Part shown: in pieces, positions 12,034 through 13,609 of the stretch
How positions within the stretch are numbered: the first letter of the stretch is position 1
Layout of the letters: each line of letters begins with the position of its first letter
Origin: Microcaldota archaeon
GTDB taxonomy: Archaea > Micrarchaeota > Micrarchaeia > CAILAH01
Assembly: GCA_026419815.1 (NCBI GenBank)
Contig: JAOAKR010000015.1
Span: forward strand, 1-13,609
Direction: 5' to 3'
DNA: 13,609 nucleotides
Notes under the pieces: model-generated
Seen by the model: the letters and a program-made list of their open reading frames with translations, nothing else
What the model was told of the DNA's origin: nothing
Database searches by the model: none
Position numbers and translations under genes: made by a program

Positions 12034-12540
12034 ATGAGCGCAGCCAGGTATTTTGATTTGGACGTGCGTTTCAAGTGGGATGGGTTCAGGGATGATGGGT
12101 ATTCAGCCGTGTTTTCCCCCAACCTGCTTGGGCAGGATTCTTCCAGCTACAACCCTTCAAAGGTAAACATAGCCGTAATTAAGGGCCCCGAGCAGAAGTT
12201 GCCCCCCAAGTACGACCTTGTTAATTACTGCAACTTTATCTCAGACCCAGACTCAATGGCAGTAATAAGGGATAAGGGGCACGCAGTTGAGTTGTGTGTT
12301 GCGGACATACGGAATTTCATACTCAAGGGCAAGATTGCGCAAGTGCAATTCTTCTGCGGGGTGCTCCGCACATACCGAATACCCTACGTGTTCACATCCG
12401 GTGCAACGTGCGAGTATGAGGTTAAATCCCCAAAGGAAATCTCATTCATAGCCGAAATGCTCGGGTTCACACAGAGGCAGGCGCTTTACTCAATGAGCGA
12501 GACCGCATCCTTGTTTGTGGAGGGGAAGCAATGGCACTAA
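12034..12540 (+). CDS. rnp3: RNase P protein component 3 (Rpp30)
   Basis: A 168-aa member of the PHP-fold-derived Rpp30 family, which with Pop5 binds the catalytic domain of RNase P RNA and helps remove tRNA 5' leaders. Family-like features are KYDLVNYCNFISDPDSMAVI, HAVELCVADI, and the C-terminal RIPYVFTSGATCEYEVKSP followed by LGFTQRQALYSMSE. It is shorter than typical archaeal homologues (which are usually above 200 aa), mainly because the N-terminal part before the YFDLDVRF strand is reduced. It starts 7 bp after the L15e stop and overlaps Pop5 by 10 bp, so it is clearly in the operon. Confidence 0.85.
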   Translation: MSAARYFDLDVRFKWDGFRDDGYSAVFSPNLLGQDSSSYNPSKVNIAVIKGPEQKLPPKYDLVNYCNFISDPDSMAVIRDKGHAVELCVADIRNFILKGKIAQVQFFCGVLRTYRIPYVFTSGATCEYEVKSPKEISFIAEMLGFTQRQALYSMSETASLFVEGKQWH

Positions 12541-12830
12541 AGAAAAGCGTGCGCACACGGCACCGGTACATAAAGTTCCGCACCATATCACAGCGCAAGT
12601 TTGCCGGTGATGAGATTTACAGTGAGATATTGAGGTTTGTATCACGGACGCACGGTGCATTCGCGATGCCCAAGATGCGCCTCATATCCTACGAGAATTC
12701 GGAGGGCATACTTAAGTGCCGTGCGCAGGACCTCACACAGCTGCGCGCCGCGCTTGCACTGCTCACATCACGTGAATACCGGATAAAGCTGCTTTCAAGC
12801 TCAGGGACAATAAAAGCACTCTCCCGTTAG
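12531..12830 (+). CDS. rnp2: RNase P protein component 2 (Pop5)
   Basis: A 99-aa homologue of Pop5, partner of Rpp30 in archaeal RNase P. It starts with the family's basic RHRYIKFRTISQ strand, contains AFAMPKMRLISYENSEGILK, and ends with the conserved SSSGTIKAL (the .SGTIk. motif). It is slightly shorter than many homologues. A strong GGAGG Shine-Dalgarno (12519-12523) precedes the ATG, which lies inside the end of rnp3, so translation is coupled. Confidence 0.92.
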   Translation: MALKKSVRTRHRYIKFRTISQRKFAGDEIYSEILRFVSRTHGAFAMPKMRLISYENSEGILKCRAQDLTQLRAALALLTSREYRIKLLSSSGTIKALSR

Positions 12831-12833
12831 CAA

Positions 12834-12965
12834 TTATGGCTTTACGTTTGCCAAGCGCGGCAATTTTTTGCCCAAACTTGGTCCATAACCCAGTAGGATG
12901 ATGGATGCCAATGCCCAAGATGCGCCCACGGCAGTTATTTGAGTGCGGATAGCAATCGTGCGCAT
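12834..12965 (-). CDS. Possible small membrane protein, 43 aa (uncertain)
   Basis: A short frame beginning MRTIAIRTQITAVGASWALA contains one hydrophobic stretch (ITAVGASWALASIILLGY) and a basic tail. It overlaps the end of the serine hydroxymethyltransferase gene by 31 bp and fills the otherwise empty gap of about 100 bp before rnp2. There is no clear ribosome-binding site or promoter and I recognise no family. It may be a chance frame. Confidence 0.2.
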   Translation of the reverse strand: MRTIAIRTQITAVGASWALASIILLGYGPSLGKKLPRLANVKP

Positions 12966-13609
12966 ATTGACTCGGCATTCAGCCCGCGCAGTACCGCCTC
13001 CTGCACACCGATGCGTATGCCACTCGGGTTGACCACGCTTTTGTCCCAAGGCAGTGAGTTCTTGTTCACGATTATGCCTTTTGATTCAAGCTTGTTTGCC
13101 ACTGCCGCACCGCCGCCCAGGCGCGACACATCAAGGACCACCTGGTGCGTGTATGTGTATTCCTTCCCGTCAAACCCGCACACATTGAACTTGTTTTCGG
13201 CGAGCATCCGTGCAAGGCGTTGTGCTTCCCTGACAACCGCCATCCCATAATCCTGATGCTTTGTGTCGTATGCTATTGCAGTTGCAAGGAGGGCGGGTAT
13301 CCTGTGCAGATGATGGTTGCTCAGTATGCCCGGGAACACCATCGTATCAATACTCTTCTCATATGGCCGCTGCGCGCGAATCAGTATTATGCCGCCCTGC
13401 GGGCCCGGGAACGTCTTATGTGTTGATGCGGTGATTATGTCCGCCCCCTCGGTGAACGGGTTCTGGAATGCACCGCCGTAAACCAGGCCAAACACGTGCG
13501 CCGCATCATAAACTATCGTAAGGTCCGGGAACTTTGCGCGGACTTGCGCAACCGGCTCTGGATGGAGGAACATGCTTTTTCCGAATACCACAAAGTCCGG
13601 CTTCTGTCT
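12935..13609 (-). CDS. glyA: Serine hydroxymethyltransferase, C-terminal part (cut by window edge)
   Basis: The frame is open through the right edge (it begins RQKPDFVVFGKSMFLHPEP inside the window), so about 224 C-terminal residues are seen. The enzyme converts serine and a tetrahydropterin to glycine and methylene-pterin using pyridoxal phosphate. DAAHVFGLVYGG holds the cofactor-contacting Asp and His. ASTHKTFPGPQGGII holds the PLP-binding lysine. The C-terminal domain ends with NPSGIRIGVQEAVLRG, the conserved G.R.G...... region. The divergence from bacterial sequences is in line with the archaeal branch. The apparent GTG start at 13591 is internal. Confidence 0.93.
   Translation of the reverse strand, partial: RQKPDFVVFGKSMFLHPEPVAQVRAKFPDLTIVYDAAHVFGLVYGGAFQNPFTEGADIITASTHKTFPGPQGGIILIRAQRPYEKSIDTMVFPGILSNHHLHRIPALLATAIAYDTKHQDYGMAVVREAQRLARMLAENKFNVCGFDGKEYTYTHQVVLDVSRLGGGAAVANKLESKGIIVNKNSLPWDKSVVNPSGIRIGVQEAVLRGLNAESICARLLSALK

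Noticed and set aside
12834..12934. C/D box RNA in the gap after rnp2 (ATGATGG at 12898 resembles a C box)
   Set aside because: No CTGA D box was found at a suitable distance on the same strand.

Overview
The window looks like a piece of an archaeal chromosome, most likely from a small-genome DPANN-type lineage such as Micrarchaeota/ARMAN. The archaeal signs are ribosomal protein L15e, the RNase P proteins Rpp30 and Pop5, a class III prepilin signal, TATA boxes about 26 bp before many start codons (several genes look leaderless), and tRNA genes broken by bulge-helix-bulge (BHB) introns. The phylum is an inference: no 16S rRNA is present and no database search was possible.

Layout. 1-2451: a partial pilin-like membrane protein, a leftward pair (unknown 97-aa protein and a four-CBS protein with a C-terminal ribosome-hibernation-like domain), and a class III prepilin. 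2479-5673: leftward hisS, then a rightward pair of T2SF/TadC-like pilus assembly platform proteins, apparently sharing a TATA region with hisS. 5731-7721: tRNA-Thr(UGU) with two insertions, a repeat-bearing spacer, a [2Fe-2S] ferredoxin, a family 2 glycosyltransferase, and tRNA-Gln(UUG) with two insertions. 7756-10244: a GNAT-like protein, an unrecognised 309-aa protein and endonuclease III. 10262-11362: a long-leader tRNA-Leu(UAG) with an anticodon intron, a small zinc-ribbon protein and TspO. 11505-13609: L15e, Rpp30 and Pop5 (an arrangement conserved in archaea), then the leftward C-terminal part of serine hydroxymethyltransferase, cut by the window edge.

The most unusual content is in the tRNA genes. 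tRNA-Thr and tRNA-Gln each carry an anticodon-loop insertion (176 and 250 nt) and a second intron of 71 and 78 nt in the T loop at position 59/60. In both T-loop introns the four-base central helix of a BHB can be seen directly. The tRNA-Gln anticodon intron contains two identical 82-bp direct repeats made of hairpins. The tRNA-Thr anticodon-loop insertion lacks a simple BHB at its ends, which suggests a composite or nested intron.

Functionally this is mostly a housekeeping region (tRNA charging, tRNA 5' maturation, translation, DNA repair, one-carbon metabolism) mixed with surface-filament genes: two pilin-like proteins and two platform proteins. No CRISPR array, transposase, rRNA or defence system was seen.
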